In this document: positions 19,810-32,109 of the stretch, piece after piece
Position numbering within the stretch: the first letter of the stretch is position 1
How the letters are laid out: each line of letters opens with the position of its first letter
Source: Craterostigma plantagineum
Taxonomy: Eukaryota > Streptophyta > Magnoliopsida > Lamiales > Linderniaceae
Assembly (NCBI GenBank): GCA_027422505.1
Contig: JAPQWV010000012.1
Span: forward strand, 24,815,501 to 24,879,500
DNA length: 64,000 nucleotides
Direction: 5' to 3'
Made by a program: the position numbers and the translations under genes
The notes under the pieces: model-generated
What the model was told of the DNA's origin: nothing
Databases searched by the model: none
What the model saw: only the letters and a program-made list of their open reading frames with translations

Positions 19810-22590
19810 TTATTGGCTATCAGATATCGGAAATATTATCCCCATGTCTAATAATTTAATTATTTCTTTCATAACTACCTCTTTCATTGCTGGATTAAGT
19901 TTACGTTGTGCTTCCCGTATCGGCTTAGAATCTGGTTCAAGTAAGATTCTGTGCATGCATATCGAGGGACTGATCCCTTTAATGTCGGCCAGAGTCCATC
20001 CTATCGCACTCTTGTATTCCTTCAAAACGCGTATTAATTTCTCTTCCTGGATGGCGGTCAAGTCATTTGCAATAATGACTGGCAGCGTTTCTTCATCTCC
20101 TAGATAGCAGTACTTGAGATGCTTTGGTAGATCCTTCAACTCTAACGTAGGTGCCTGTTCTATAGAAGGAACAATTTTTGCGTTAGAAATAGGTACCGTA
20201 AAAGTGTTCTTACCTGATTGATCGTGAACTTCCGGATGTGCGTGTAACATCATCAGTGCGCCTCTGATATCTTCATTCACTTCAAAGTGCAAATCTTTTT
20301 CTGTTTTGCTACTCTTAATCACAAAATCGAGGGTGTCGTTAGTGAAATTACGCTCAAAATCATCTCGAACAAATGCATCAATCATACTAACGGATTCGGG
20401 TTCATCAGGATATTTCATAGCATCAAATACATTCATAGTAAGTTTTTCCCCATCAAACTCAAAAGTAAGAGTTCCTGAATCAACGTCTATCTTTGTTTTA
20501 GCCGTTTTCATGAATGATCGACCTAATAAAATAACAGCAGAATCAATTGCATGCTCATTACCCATGTCTACTATATAAAAATCAGCAGGAAAAATAAATT
20601 TATCACATTTTACCAACACGTCTTCAACCAATCCTTCGGGATAAATAATGGACCTATTTGCTAATTGAATGCATATATCGGTGCACTTAAGAGGTCCCAT
20701 ACTCATCTCACTAAACAATGATAATGGCATAACATTGATTGACGCTCCTAAGTCTAACATGGCATTATTTATTTTTCGTGTCCCTATAGTAACCGAGATA
20801 GCAAACATACCTGGGTCCTTACATTTTTGGGGAAGTTTTCGTTGAAGCGCAGCGGAAACATTATCACTTACTAGGATTTTTCCTTCGGCTTTGTGTTTCC
20901 TTTTGTTCGAGCACATTTCCTTTAAAAATTTTGCGTAGCGTGGGATTTGCTTGATAGCATCCAACAGTGGAATGTTGATCTCAACTTTGCTGAAGGTCTC
21001 CATTATGCTCTTTTCTTCTTCTTCTTGTTTTACCCTAGCAAACCTTCCAGGAAAAGGTGGAGGAATAACAATATTAGGTTTATCGATATTAGTGTTATTA
21101 CTTACCTTCATTCCTTTATCTTTTTGCTTATCACCAAGAGTTTTTGAAGGGCCCTCGTCATGAGTTGTCGGTCCTACCTCTTTTCCGTTTCGAAGAGTCA
21201 TTATACTTACATTTTTCCTTGGATTGATCTCGACTTGTGCCGACAGTTTTCCCTTCTCATTCTGTACTTGACTCAATTGTGTGGCTAACTGTGATACTTG
21301 CCTTTCTAAATTTTGCACGCTCGAGCGTGTTTCGTTAATGCTCGATCGAGTTTCCTGTTGAAAAATGGCAGTACTGGTTGCTAAATTCTTAACAATATCC
21401 TCCAAAGACATACCTGGCTTTGATGGTGCGGCTTGTTGAGGAGGATTTGGTGGTCTTGGTGCTTGCTGCGTAAAACCTGGCGGTCGATTTCCGTAACTCA
21501 AATTTGGGTGGTCACGCCATCCGGGATTGTATTGACTCGAGTATGGATCATAGCGTCTTTGAGATGGTCCTGTGTATCCTCCAATTGCATTGGCTTGCTC
21601 GCTAGGATCAAATTGAAGTGAAGGACAATTTGCTGTTGCATGTCCAGCAAATGTACATATACCACAAGCCTTTACCTGATTCGTTTTTCCAATCACAAGT
21701 TTTTCCACAAGAGACGTTAGCGAATCTAATTTTTGCTCAAATGAAGTAGTATTTACCTCGTTCATCCTGTGTTGGCCTACGTCTTGACGTGTTCCAAATT
21801 GTTGTGCATTTGTAGCCATGCTTGAGATAAGTCGTCGTGCCTCGTCTGCCGTTTTATCGACCAACGCTCCTCCACTTGCTGCATCAATCATGTTTCTTTC
21901 CATGGGTAGCAATCCTTCGTAGAAATATTGGATAAGCGCCAATTCTGAAATTTGGTGATATGGACAGCTTGCGCACAACCGCTTGAATCTTTCCCAGTAT
22001 TCGTGCAGAGTTTCTCCGATCATTTGTCGAATCCCATATATCTCCTTCCGAATGTTAGCGGCACGAGATGCAGGGAAAAATTTTGCAAGAAATTGTTTTT
22101 TAAGTTCGGCCCACGTAGTAATTGAACCCGATGGTAAGTAATATAACCAATCTTTTGCATGATCCGCCAGCGAGAACGGAAATGCGCGAAGACTTATTTG
22201 ATCTTCCGTGACCCCGTTTGGCTTCATGGTTGAGCAAACCATGTGAAACTCCTTTAAGTGCTTGTGCGGATCCTCACCTGCGTTACCACGAAAAGTAGGA
22301 AGTAAATGGATTAATCCTGATTTTAATTCGAAAGGTGTTTGAAGAATGGGAAATTCAATGCAAAGCGGCCGTTGATTAACATCCGGCGTAGCCATATCCC
22401 TCAACGTAAGACGGAGTGGCTGTTGCTGTTCGGTTTCCTCCATGTCGCTTGCTGAAAATTCCTGTTCGGATTCCGTGCTAGATATTGATATAGTCGAATT
22501 TTTTTGTCTTTTTGCCTTTCGATTCGCCCTCGCGGTCCTCTCGATTTCCGGATCGAATATTAATATACCTGTTCGAGAAGATCGGGGCAT
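19810..22590 (-). pseudogene. Element E gag and protease (926 codons)
   Basis: A long open frame starting about 55 bp inside the primer site. The N-terminal part is basic, then the gag capsid region (GEDPHKHLKEFHMVC near 100) and a zinc knuckle CGICTFAGHATANC near 308-322. A coiled, Gln-rich stretch follows, then the protease with LDLGAS near 613, the Athila form of the Asp active site. The frame then reads into the start of reverse transcriptase and ends at a TAA. Gag would form the particle and the protease would process it; up to the stop everything looks intact, so a Gag-protease product could be made if transcribed. Confidence 0.92.
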
Positions 22591-22645
22591 AAACTAGAAC
22601 AAAAAAATCGAATTAAAAATAGAAGTAAATCAATAGACACCACCT

Positions 22646-22663
22646 TCCCCGGCAACGGCGCCA
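22646..22663 (-). other. Primer-binding site of element E, tRNA-Asp type
   Basis: TGGCGCCGTTGCCGGGGA on the minus strand, five bases after the 5' LTR, matches the 3' end of plant tRNA-Asp, the primer known for Athila elements. Confidence 0.93.
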
Positions 22664-22668
22664 AAATT

Positions 22669-24229
22669 TGGTCGCGTCGTAAACGGCCAAAAATAAATTA
22701 ATCACCTTTTTCACTAAATACTAGTATAGCGAAAGTAGGGATCGTCTCCACAGGGAAAATGGTTGATTTATTTCTAATTTCCAACTCGATCAATAATAAT
22801 AATAATAATAATAATAATGGGGGGTTTTGATGATATATGTTTTTTTTAGCACAACAGTGAACGAGTAAACATATTTAAACTAGTAATGATAAAATAATAG
22901 CTACTAAACATGTTAATCAAATGCATATAAAATTAATCTTTATATTGATGATGGAAAACTAATGATAAATAAACTTATGACCGTGTGAAATATAAGTCTG
23001 TATGCAAGTTGCAACCTATCTCTTTCCACACAAAACCTTACCTCAAGCAAGCAAGTGGCTTAGTCCATCGAGAATCAACACCAAAAAGATTCGTGATTGG
23101 ATAGTCATTAGGAAAAGAAAAGCTTGAATATGAATATTGAAAGTGGCGAAAGAAAAAGAACTCACAGCAACTATAGAAAAACAACACCAGTTCTTGAAAT
23201 GAAAAGTAGAAGTCGATCTCCTCAACACTCATGTCTGCTCTCTCACATCATCTATCACTTAATCTCTCTAATTGATTTCTTCTTCCTTGCTCAAACTCTC
23301 TGCGACTTAATACAAAAATACAAAGATGGAAGTACTAATATAAACAGCCATTTTCGTCTCTGCTATGACTCTCTCTCTGTTACGCTGTAAAATGAAAAAA
23401 AAAAAAAGAAACATAAAGATGAAAGTAGTACTCTCACAGACATCTCCTCTCTCTCAAACTCTCTACTACACTCTTAATAAAAAATATAAAGATAGAGAAC
23501 ACTGATTCAAAGTAACGCCATTGAAGCAAAATAGAAAGTGTGAGTCATTCGTTGTTCTTCGTGGCTCTCTCTATTTATAGACGATAACGTGAGCTAATTC
23601 TTCTCTTTCCAAGGTGGAGACATGGAGCCGTCTTTAGCACGCATAATCTTCCAAATCTGTCTTCAACAGCGAAAGTAAATATTCAGCGGTCCTTCGATGA
23701 TCTTGTCGATTTCATTTTCCTGCCTTGAGCTGTGTGCATCGATCTTGAGCCGTTCGGTTGATGTGAGATGTTTGCTTGACGTTGTCTGTTTGGATGCCTC
23801 GCAGTCAATCTCCTTAGCTTGAATTCTCAGCCGTTCAAGTGGTTTTCTTATCCTTCTTGCCCCAATGTACTTACCAATATTAAAACCCTATTGGACTATG
23901 TTAACCAAATTGGGCCTGGGACATCACGTAAATGGGTTTTTAATATTTGATTAAGTAATCATTCTTCAAGGCCCACTTATGATTAATCATGGAAAAATTC
24001 ATTGGCAGTGGTGGGAATGAATGATTGCATGAGCGAAGAGCTTGCGACGTCGTGCTCTTAATTTCTTCGAATTCTTCCCACGTTCGGATCTTCTTTGGTT
24101 TATTTTACTCCAATATCCTATCAAATATAAAATATAAAAATATACTTATATCCGAGAAAATTTCGACCGAAAACACGCGTTAATGAAGTCTAAAATATCA
24201 TACAATCACAACTTATTTAACCATTATCA
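22669..24229 (-). repeat. Right (5') LTR of element E
   Basis: 1561 bp, identical to the left LTR by eye except for one C/G and one C/T difference and six fewer AAT units (22792-22818). It holds the promoter; a TATA-like CTATAAATAG lies on the minus strand at about 23571-23580. Confidence 0.95.
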
Positions 24230-24234
24230 GTCCG
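24230..24234. repeat. Target-site duplication of element E, right copy
   Basis: GTCCG, partner of 14069-14073. Confidence 0.95.
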
Positions 24235-25030
24235 TCTCATAAAACAATCAATAATCATGCATATGTTGATCAGGCATACAGAAGCATTAAACTCAAACAA
24301 GGAACACGTAACTCGATTTACACGATCAAATAGGATAAGAAAAATATTAATACGTAGTCATTATTCGGCCTATCATGGCCTTAATCACAAAAAAATCTAA
24401 GCAAGCATGTTAATAAAATAAAACACAAAATATTCAATGTAGACATAATAGAGAAATAATATAAAACTTCACTTATCACGGAAGGAACCCTCGTAAGCCG
24501 TCAATCGTCTTCTATAGTCGTCGCACACTTCTGCTAGGTTCGTGTGGCGATCCTCATTTTCTAATGAAACTTAGTGGCGGATTTTTGCAACGTAACTCGC
24601 GGAAGACCCGTCCAACAAAACTTTTTCGGAATTAAAATATCTTATTGCAACAATCGTCTACATCGTCATCACTATACACGTGTCGTAGCCCCAAATCTCT
24701 AAATACTAAAACCCTAACGTCACTCCATAGGTCAGCATCCATGTACCGCCCCGCCCTCAAAAGTCCGCGGAGCACCGCCGTCAGCCCGCCTCAGTCTCGA
24801 CGCGCATCAGCATCGAACTCGGATGAATCTACAATACGTAAACACTGAGCTCGTCTTCAGTAGATGAAAATATGCATGACATGCATCATGCACTCAAATC
24901 CAACCCAAACTCTCACAAATGCAATGCATGCTCTTTCCACATCTCGGTCTTTCTCACACGATCATTTCCCACCTCTACCATATCTCAATATTAGGGCCCT
25001 AGGTCGGACTATGTACCTCATAACTGAACC

Positions 25031-25163
25031 TACGGCACCAACCGTAGAGTCCGAGCGGCACCAACCACTCATCTCGACGGCACCAACCACTGATCATACC
25101 GGCACCAACCGGTCACATAAAGTTGGGCGACACCAACCACCCGTCTCGACGGCACCAATCGTC
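25031..25163. repeat. Array of six CACCAA-loop hairpins
   Basis: CACCAA occurs at 25036, 25059, 25081, 25103, 25131 and 25153. The flanks pair: TACGG/CCGTA, GAGCGG/CCACTC (one mismatch), ACCGG/CCGGT, GGGCG/CACCC (one mismatch plus an inner A.C) and GACGG/TCGTC (one G.T). The third unit pairs poorly. Stems differ between units while the loop stays the same. Confidence 0.8.
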
Positions 25164-25740
25164 AGGTGCACTAGTACCAACCTCAACTCGACTCCGAGTC
25201 GACAACCGAAATCGGTCACATCTACCCCCTCATGCGCCTCGCGCCGACACCTTAAGGTGTCACCGTATCAACACGATCAGCCTCTTTCGTTCTACATCAC
25301 TCGTCGACACCCCAAACGTCACCGTTCCGCACGGTACTCAACTCCCTCGCATTGACATGGTATGCAAGTGCAGTGCAAATAACATGCACATAGTATGCAA
25401 ATCCAGTGCATATGATATCCACAAAGACGCAGAACACACAGCACACACAAAGCACGTAACATAAAGTTCACAAAATCACCATATAAGTCACGTAAATCAC
25501 ATAGAGATACAAAACATGCTAAGCACAAACAACTCTACGTGTCGTAGGTGGGTTAACCTACCTGGCGTCCGAAGCTTTAGCAGGCAAATGGTTTCCCTAA
25601 AGAATTACCGAATTCCTTGCAAGATTTTCGTAGACGTAACTCTCTACTATGTTTGAACGGAACACACTTGTGAGGGACGAAATCTATGTAATACGCTTAA
25701 ATTTTAATACGGGGTTTTCAATGTAAATTATTATTACAAG

Positions 25741-25745
25741 TAAAT
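25741..25745. repeat. Target-site duplication of element C, left copy
   Basis: TAAAT directly before the left LTR; the partner is at 39763-39767. Confidence 0.93.
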
Positions 25746-28167
25746 TGTTGGGGTGGGCCCGATTAATCGACGCCGGCCCCCGAACAGCGCAACGTGGCGA
25801 TTGCGGAAGCGCATTTTGAACCGAGCGGCGTAGGGTGCCGAATTTTCGATTTTCAACATCTAAATTCAACCTAGCGCCCTTCGGCTTCTCCCGAGGGCTC
25901 AAGATACTGCCCTGAGCCTCAGGAGACCTCGTCTAATTCGAACTTCTCAAATTCGAATTTAATACAAATTTATTCGAATTAATAATTTCATTCCAAACTA
26001 GTTCGAACAAAGCGGCAGCCGACAGTGTTTCGACTATTTGGCAACCGAAACGATTTTCAAACGATACCAAATTTTCCAGATTGATTCTTCAAATTTCCGG
26101 CGATCGCAACGAGGGGTCTTTCGAATCATTCCGATGTCGTTTGGTATTTTTCGCAAAATCAAATCAGTGGTTCGAAATTATCAATTCGACTAAAGCGGCA
26201 GTCTGCCGTCTTTTCACAGTTTGACAACCGAAATGATTTTAGATCAATACCAAATTTTCCATAATGATTCTACACTTCCCAACGATCGTAACGAGGGGTA
26301 TTTCGAATCATTCCGATGTCGTTTGGTATTTTTTGTAAAATCAAATCAGTAGGGTTCGAAATATACCTTCGGTGTACGTGATTACACCTCGGATGAGCGT
26401 CGCGGCGCCTCGTCTGGTTCCCGGGGCTTCCGGGCTAGATCGTCATGCTGGTATGTCCTTGATCAAACCTCCGAGACTGCTCCCGATGGCTAGCGCAGTT
26501 CGGTTCGGGCGTCGGGACTCGTCAAACGATCCCGTGGCTTGACGTGGCTTAAGAAGTTCTAACTTCAACTCACTTTGTTTCTTTTCTCTCTAGTTTATTT
26601 GTTGAGAGTAAAAATACCAAGTACTTAGGCTTAGTAACCCCTCATGTTGGATCTACTTGTTCTCATTTTTGGATGCTCACCTTTGTAGTAAAATTCCACT
26701 AAGATTTGTTTATAATATTTCCCTATCACTTGTCATGTTATTGAACGAATGAGTCACTTGCCACCTCAACCAATGTGGCATAAAATGGAATAGACACATG
26801 TTCAATGACCAAGTCGACATGCACATTTTTAGTTTATTCCATTTCGGCCTATGAGGTTTCTAAATTCTCAATTTAGTCCCTCAATTTTAAGCAATAAAAT
26901 AATTAAATCCAATCTAATTATTTTAATTACAATTGAGCCTCATTTAGTTAAGTAATTAAGCACTTAAGACAATCTTAAGTCCTAATTATTCCCGTGACCG
27001 TCATCGGAGTTTAACTAAATCATCGACACCTCGTATCAACTTTGTCACTACCTCAACGAATCCCATTCGTTAGGTTCTAGAGAAAAGCCCGCCGTTTTAG
27101 TTCAAGTTCATTACCATTTTTAAGCGCGACTCTCTAGGTTCGTCTCAACTGGCACGAGAGGAATCCGCGAGTCCCGGTATTCGCCTAGCCAATCCCGCGG
27201 TACCGGACAGGTCCCAGTTGAGAACGAATTTTGATCTGATCGAAATTCGGGCGAACCGACTATAGTGTATACATTTAAATACATCTTACGCCTTTCACTT
27301 GCGTCCCGGTTAGGTGAGAGCCATGTTAATGTCAAACTCACTAACCCAATACCATGTTATAATTGAGACCCAACCGATTATTTAAACTCTGCTCCGTATC
27401 TAATACGAGCGAGCTTACCAAGCTTCGGCCAAAGGCTTTACAATCGTCGTTCTCCAATTACCTCATAGGACGTTAACCTATACGAATATAGGCAGTGAAT
27501 CCCGATAGCAGTCAAAGCCCGGCAATCACCTCCGTAAAGTTAGTTGCATTTCGTCGCTGGCCCGTGTCCCATTTCCGAACACTTGCGGACCTAGCCAACT
27601 AGCGACAAACCGAAATCGCGAAAGCAAATCCGTTAGTGACCCTATCGGTCTGAGGCTGCTATAGTCATTCGTTCAACCATTGACAACATCCTAGTCATGT
27701 GATCGAGACGAATACGAGCCGAATGTCCGAATACGCGATCTCTGCGATCACCGATATCTCCATCACGACCCACAACCTCTCAGGTAATCGGTGACACTTC
27801 CGATACTATGTGGTCGTCAATGAATAAGTCATATTCGGATATCTAGTCACCCACCTAGAATCCTTAGACTTACGGACTTTTTATTTAATGCTGAGATTAG
27901 GACCGTCCGGTGTCTCCTCCCCCGTCCCCACGAGAATCAGACGTCCAACTCAAACATTTGGGTGTTATTTATTTGTCGCACCGCCAGATGCCAAGCAGAC
28001 TTTAAATTCGATAAATAAATAATAATGCCTTTATCATAATGAAAATAATATTCACTACTTTATTTTAACAGTATATACAATAAAACTGTCTATTGACCTA
28101 TACATCATTGTGCGCCCTATACTATTCCTAGTCCTCGTATGGCATTCCGAGGGCACACTCCCTAACA
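25746..28167 (-). repeat. Left (3') LTR of element C
   Basis: 2422 bp, TGTTGGGG to CCTAACA, uninterrupted. It aligns from end to end with the two halves of the right LTR. Confidence 0.93.
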
Positions 28168-28180
28168 GCCTCCCACTTGC
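28168..28180 (-). other. Polypurine tract of element C
   Basis: GCAAGTGGGAGGC on the minus strand abuts the 3' LTR. Confidence 0.78.
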
Positions 28181-28202
28181 ACTCGAGTGCCATGTGCTGC
28201 AC

Positions 28203-28766
28203 CTAATGCCAGTCACAATGGTATCGTAGGCCAATCTTGTCCAGATGTTGTTCCATAACTGCCTGGGATAAGGGCTTCATAAGTGGGTCTGCCACGTTTT
28301 CCGCGGTGGCGATTTTCTGCACGGCGACCATCCCGTTTTCAACGAACTCACGTAATACGTGATATTTTCTCTCAATATGTTTGAACTTGCTATGAGATCG
28401 CGGTTCCTTTGCTTGCGCGACTGCACCGCTATTATCGCACCAAAGTGCAAGCGGTCTGTTCGCAAATGGTACCACAGTAAGTTCCTCCAAGAACTTTTTC
28501 ATCCAAACTGCTTCTTTAGCTGCCTCTGAGGCTGCTATGTATTCTGCCTCACACGTGGAATCGGCAGTCGTGCTTTGCTTGGAGCTTCTCCAAGACACTG
28601 CCCCACCGTTGAGCATGAATACAAAACCTGAAGTAGATTTTCGGTCATCCACGTCCGACTGGAAGTCCGAATCAGTGTAACATTCTACTTCTAGTCCCGC
28701 TCCTCCATAGACAAGTGTTAAGTCTTTAGTCCGTCTAAGGTACTTAAAGATATTCTTAACGGCTGT
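28203..28766 (-). pseudogene. Element C RNase H
   Basis: Same frame as the reverse transcriptase block but separated from it by an in-frame TAG just above 28766. Motifs: TDSDFQSDVDDRKSTSGFVF (catalytic Asp), STCEAEYIAASEAAKEAVW (Glu) and WCDNSGAVAQAKEP (Asp), then DPLMKPL near the C-terminus and a natural stop at 28203. All catalytic acids are present. The open frame with Met begins at 28652, but the domain starts upstream. Confidence 0.87.
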
Positions 28767-29576
28767 CTAGTGTCCTTCCCCTGGGTTTGCCCGAAACCGA
28801 CTAACCACGCTCACAGCGTAGGCAATGTCCGGCCGTATACACAACATTGCGTACATCAGACTACCCACTGCAGACGCATAGGGTATCCCACTCATCCGTC
28901 GTCTGTCTTCCTCACTTTGAGGTGACATTGCTTTCGACAAATGGACCCCATGTCGCATAGGTAAGAAACCTCTCTTAGAGTTATCCATTCTGAATTTCTT
29001 CAGGATTTTCTCTAAGTAAAGGGCCTGAGATAAGCCGATCGTTTTGTTTGCTCGATCCCTGAACAAGCGAATACCGAGTATATACGTCGCTTCTCCCAGA
29101 TCCTTCATGGAGAATTCAGTTGAAAGCCACACTTTCACTGACGAGAGCATCTCGATGTCGTTTCCTATCAAAAGGATATCATCCACGTACAATACAAAGA
29201 ATGACACCATACTCCCACTGCTCTTTCTGTAGACACATGGCTCATCTACGTTTTTCTCGAATCGAAAGTTCCGAACTGCTTCATCGAAACGTAGGTTCCA
29301 GCTACGAGAGGCCTGTTTCAGTCCGTAAATGGACCGATTCAGTTTGCACACTTTGTGAGCATCTGCATGCGACTCAAAACCTTTTGGCTGCTCCATATAG
29401 ATCTCCTCCTTGAGGAATCCATTAAGGAACGCCGTTTTGACGTCCATCTGCCAAATCTCATAATCATAGTGCGCAGCTATTGCGAGCATTATGCGGATAG
29501 ACTTGATCATGGCTACAGGCGAAAAAGTCTCCTCATAGTCGACTCCCTCTTTTTGGTTATAGCCCTTGGCAACCAA
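28767..29576 (-). pseudogene. Element C reverse transcriptase
   Basis: An open block of 270 codons. Motifs: [20 protein letters not shown] region at the start, [21 protein letters not shown] and the catalytic [14 protein letters not shown] near residue 128, then [13 protein letters not shown]. The catalytic YVDD is intact. It ends at an in-frame TAG before RNase H, and its 5' side is in a different frame from the preceding linker (frameshift near 29560-29580). Confidence 0.89.
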
Positions 29577-30071
29577 CCTGGCCTTGTACGTCCGTCAGGT
29601 CCAATCTTTCTCTTGTATATCCATTTACAACCGATTGGTCTAAAACCGCTCGGTAGGTCTACAAGTGTCCAGACTTTGTTGGAGTACATTGAGTCCATCT
29701 CAGCACGCATAGCCTCAACCCATCTCATTGAGTCAACATCGGATACAGCTTGATCGAAAGTAGCGGGATCTTCTCTTAGAAGTCCCCTAGTCGCAATAAC
29801 CGTGTTCGACGTGTGACATGCCATATCGCTGTGGTTGGCGTGGCATCCTTTCAGATCTTCGCAAGACTGGTTCGCTCGGACCATCCGATTCCAAATTCTG
29901 TGAGTGCATTTCGGTCGACTGCTCCTCGAGAGTGACCTCTCGGCCAACGCCACAATCTCGAATGAACTCTTCCTCGAGAAAGTGTGCATGCAGGCCCACA
30001 ACGATCCTCTGATCATCGTGAAAATAGATAGGTACCCCATAGAGTCTTCGGGGTAACCTATGAAACGTCAT
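29513..30071 (-). pseudogene. Element C integrase-RT linker, frameshifted
   Basis: The region between integrase and reverse transcriptase is open in two overlapping frames (29787-30071 and 29513-30040). It holds RRSERMPRQPQRYG, a proline-rich linker common in copia polyproteins, and KVWTLVDLPSGFRPIGCKWIYKRK, cut by frame changes, the start of reverse transcriptase (read only in part here). Confidence 0.75.
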
Positions 30072-30102
30072 TTCATTGACCTAGACTCCAGTTTGTCTGT
30101 TT

Positions 30103-30744
30103 TCAACTTTTCACATAGGCGGGGCAACCCCAAATCCTAAAATGTGATAAGCTGGGTAAACGACCAGTCCATATCTCATACGGAATGCCGTTAACAGACT
30201 TCGAGGGACACCGATTTATGGTGTACGCCGCTGTCAAAAGCGCGTGTCCCCACAATGACATCGGTAAATCTGTATAGCTTAACATAGAACGAACCATATC
30301 TAATAAAGTTCGGTTTCTACGTTCGGCCATGCCATTCAACTGTGGCGTACCGGGCGGAGTCATCTGTGATAATATACCATTTTCTTTCAAGAATTGGTCA
30401 AACTCGACACTCAAGTACTCGCCTCCTCGATCCGATCGAATGGCTTTAATGAGTTTCGACGTTTGCTTTTCCACCAATGCCTTATACTCCTTGAACCTTT
30501 CAAGAGCATCAGCTTTATACCTCATCAGATACACGAGTCCGTAACGACTGTGATCATCCGTGAATGTAATAAAATAGTGGAAGTCACCTCGAGCCTTCAC
30601 ATTGAATGGCCCGCAAATGTCCGTGTGAATCAAACCGAGAATTTCTGTGGCTCTATTAAATGTCCATGTGAAGGGTGATCGAGTCATTTTACCTTGGAGG
30701 CACGACTCACAAGTCGGATAGGGATCTGATCCCAACGGTTTCAA
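30103..30744 (-). pseudogene. Element C integrase core
   Basis: An open block of 213 codons: CESCLQGKM (zinc-binding end of the pre-integrase region), Asp in HTDICGPFN, Asp in IRSDRGGEYL and Glu in LNGMAERRNRT, ending in FRIWGCPAYV, the standard copia block. The DDE triad is intact. Frameshifts separate it from protease on one side and the linker on the other. Confidence 0.88.
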
Positions 30745-30877
30745 AATCCCATTTTTCTCTAACTCGTGGATCTTTCGTTCTCAGTATGCCCTAATCGAAG
30801 ATGCCACAAGTACCTCGCATTTATTCCTGACTTCCGTTTGTTTGTGACAGTATTCACAGATACCTCATTCTGGGTAT

Positions 30878-32098
30878 TTAATAGTACAAACCATTAAAAA
30901 GTGTCGCGTTGCCAACATTTTTGTTTCGATACATAATGTGGCATGTATTTTTATTAAAGTTAACTACATAACCATTCCTGCTCAGAACAGGAATGGAGAC
31001 GATGTTCTTAAAACCCCTCGGGAGTACAAGACAATCGTACAAACGCAACACATGCCCAGATAACAAAGTAAGAGATCTCGATCCGACGTGGCTTGCCGAG
31101 AGACTATCCCCGCTACCCACTCTGACCTCGATCTCCCGCTCCCCAAGCGCTCTACTTGGTCCCAGACCCTGCGTGGACACACAAATGTGAGTACTAGCTC
31201 CAGAATCCAATATCCAGGAAGTAGAGTATACAGATGTAGAACAAATTGTTTCTAAAACATTAAGTTCCTTACCTGACGCAGCCTGCTCTCCTTTGAGCTT
31301 CGGACATTCCCGCTTCCAGTAGCCCAGCGCACCGCAATTCAGACACCTATCCGTCGGCTTTACACCGGTCTGCTTTGATTTCCCAGAAGATTTGTTCTTC
31401 TTGGACACCTTCCCTGTTGGCTTGAGCTTGTTGCCCTTCTTCTTTTTGCCTTTCTGGGGCTTCGAAGAGGTGGCAACAAGTGCGGTCTGCTTTGCCCTCT
31501 TCATCTGACTTTGTGCTGTTGCTAACTGATTCATCAGATCAGGAAGCGTCAGCGTCATACCGTTCAGATGATAGTTCACAATGAACGCATTGAAGGACGG
31601 AGAGAGAGACTGCAAGATGAGATCGTTTTGTAATTCCCGATCAAATCGGAAATTGAGAGTCTCCAACCTCTCGATCATGGTGATCATGTTCATAACCTGT
31701 TCGCCGACGTTCTCACCCTCAGACATCCTCGATCGGAAGAGCTGCGATGAAGCCGCATAGCGAGCTGTCCTCGACGTCTCACCATAAAGCTCTTTCAGAT
31801 GCTGAACCATAGCTCGAGCGTCAGCCATACCCTCATGGCTACGCTGCAGCGTGTTACTCATCGATCCGAGGACATGTGCCTTTACGAGCTGCTCGTCGCG
31901 TAGTCGCTTGTCATAAGCGGCACGAGCGTGCTCGGTTGCCCGCGCCCCTGGGGCCGGCGGCAACTCGGAGTCAAGGATATACACTAGGTTCTCAATCTGA
32001 AGGAAAATCCTCAGGTTGCGAAGCCAGTCTGAATAGTTCGACCCAGTTAACATATTCTCCTTGAGCAGTATGTTTAAAGCGGTGGACATAATTAACAC
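30878..32098 (-). pseudogene. Element C gag and protease (406 codons)
   Basis: A gag open frame with a copia capsid (GSNYSDWLRNLRIFL near 19-34), a Lys-rich linker and a zinc knuckle reading CLNCGALGYWKREC (near 262-275), in which Tyr stands where His is usual, so zinc binding may be lost. The protease active site WILDSGASTH lies near 300. It ends at a stop near 30878 where the frame should run into the pre-integrase region. The start at 32098 is the first Met after an AT-rich leader; the true start may be the second Met (MSTALN). Confidence 0.87.
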
Positions 32099-32109
32099 TG
32101 AGAGAAAAA

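Larger units (their letters stand above)
14074..24229 (-). mobile_element. Complete Athila-type gypsy retrotransposon E
   Basis: A 10,156-bp element with two LTRs (1579 and 1561 bp), a perfect 5-bp target duplication GTCCG, a tRNA-Asp primer site next to the right LTR and a polypurine tract next to the left LTR, so it reads on the minus strand. Gag, protease, reverse transcriptase, RNase H and integrase follow the gypsy order; the gag and the LDLGAS protease mark it as Athila. There is no env-like frame between integrase and the 3' LTR. The polyprotein has two in-frame stops and two or more frameshifts, yet the LTRs differ by only two substitutions apart from an AAT microsatellite. Confidence 0.96.
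24235..25745 (-). repeat. LTR relic with hairpin repeats (Tekay-like)
   Basis: No coding sequence. The right part shares with the LTRs of F and G a block reading CGGACGCCAGGTA on the minus strand (25551-25570) next to TACGTGTCGTAG, so this is probably an LTR of a related gypsy family. It includes the CACCAA hairpin array (25031-25163), a 16-bp perfect palindrome GACACCTTAAGGTGTC (25247-25262) and short hairpins such as CGACTCCGAGTCG. Element C inserted at its right side (target duplication TAAAT). Confidence 0.5.

Noticed and set aside
25031..25163. CRISPR-like array (regular short repeats with spacers)
   Set aside because: The DNA is from a plant nucleus, the repeated unit is only the 6-base loop plus variable pairing arms, and spacer lengths vary; it is a hairpin array in an LTR.
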